Shown here in pieces: positions 63,784 through 64,000 of a DNA stretch of 64,000 nucleotides. Location: positions 124,001 to 188,000 of the forward strand of contig NZ_VYKJ01000004.1 in the NCBI RefSeq assembly GCF_008710095.1, given 5' to 3'. Under the pieces are notes generated by a model. The model saw nothing but the letters and a program-made list of their open reading frames with translations. It was not told where the DNA came from and did not search any database. The position numbers and the translations under genes are program-made. Source of the DNA: Affinibrenneria salicis (lineage in GTDB: Bacteria; Pseudomonadota; Gammaproteobacteria; Enterobacterales; Enterobacteriaceae). Position 1 is the first letter of the stretch, and every line of letters begins with the position of its first letter.

Positions 63784-64000
63784 TATACCCCCTTCATACT
63801 TTAAGCCGCGGGTATGTCGGCTTTGTCGCTCGCCCCATTCATGGGTTCGCTCTTACCGAACCGCAGCCAGCGGCGCTCAAATCTGCTCGCGGCAGATTTG
63901 TCCCTTATCCTGGTTGCTTACAGGGGTAAGCGCCCGGGAAATAATGAGAGACATCCTGTTTCTCAGCGCAGGCCTGCCGTTGGCTGGATAAATTCGTTGC
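63784..64000 (+). repeat. Dispersed hairpin-rich repeat, long form, cut by the window end
   Basis: Starts ACCCCCTTCATACTTTAAGC and runs past base 64000. Two perfect small hairpins are visible: AAATCTGC/GCAGATTT (63879-63899) and GCTTAC/GTAAGC (63916-63931). The segment AATGAGAGACATCCTGTTTC then TCAGCGCAGGCCTGCCGTTG matches copies at 13915-14205 and 25408-25690. The cdd promoter lies between 63670 and this repeat. Confidence 0.7.

Overview
The window looks like a chromosome segment of an Enterobacterales bacterium, most likely a Pectobacteriaceae member such as Brenneria or a relative. The genus is an inference. Many genes match Escherichia coli K-12 genes in sequence and order: psuK-psuG-psuT with a yeiI-type kinase, ygaV-ygaP, serU-mtfA-asnT, moeA-moeB, gsiABCD, galS-mglBAC, maeA and cdd. 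Between them lie accessory clusters, decayed mobile DNA and a family of dispersed hairpin-rich intergenic repeats.

Layout. 1-7650: a MocR-type regulator diverges from a complete Nit1C (nitBCDEFGH) cluster, the nitrilase / radical SAM / acetyltransferase / AIR-synthase-like / flavoprotein cluster tied in pseudomonads to cyanide assimilation. 7.7-12.0 kb: pseudouridine catabolism genes and a helix-turn-helix sugar kinase. 12.6-13.5 kb: ygaVP sulfide/redox regulator and rhodanese, next to a 9-bp minisatellite. 14.4-19.2 kb: the PQQ receptor gene pqqU directly followed by membrane glucose dehydrogenase gcd, with no PQQ biosynthesis gene in view. 19.6-20.8 kb: tRNA-Ser(CGA), mtfA, tRNA-Asn(GTT). 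About 20.8-26.7 kb: a degraded island at asnT with a truncated P4-type integrase, IS481-like and IS110-like transposase remnants, an ArsR/MFS pair and two orphan ORFs. 26.7-31.0 kb: a MerR regulator with an exported beta-propeller protein, then a second MocR regulator divergent from a DMT exporter.

31.0-36.4 kb: one minus-strand cluster combines a PaaK-like CoA ligase, a crotonase lacking one catalytic Glu, and a polar-amino-acid-type ABC importer whose second permease is frameshifted in a run of eight A. This is the best candidate in the window for an undescribed pathway. 37.0-38.9 kb: acuI (acrylyl-CoA reductase) with a TetR regulator. 39.1-40.0 kb: a broken DMT transporter. 40.0-40.9 kb: ybiI and a DUF523 protein. 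41.0-45.3 kb: a lipid A modification locus with eptA divergent from pmrAB and a convergent PAP2 phosphatase preceded by a good PmrA-box match. 45.7-47.6 kb: a candidate small RNA, DUF4186, a YmgB/AriR-like protein and a nitroreductase. 47.8-55.7 kb: moeAB and gsiABCD. 55.8-60.9 kb: galS-mglBAC with paired GalS and CRP sites. 60.9-63.7 kb: maeA and cdd. The window ends inside another repeat copy.

Common themes are scavenging of nitrogen (nitriles or cyanide, pseudouridine, glutathione peptides, cytidine), sugar use (galactose uptake, periplasmic glucose oxidation with scavenged PQQ) and envelope remodelling.
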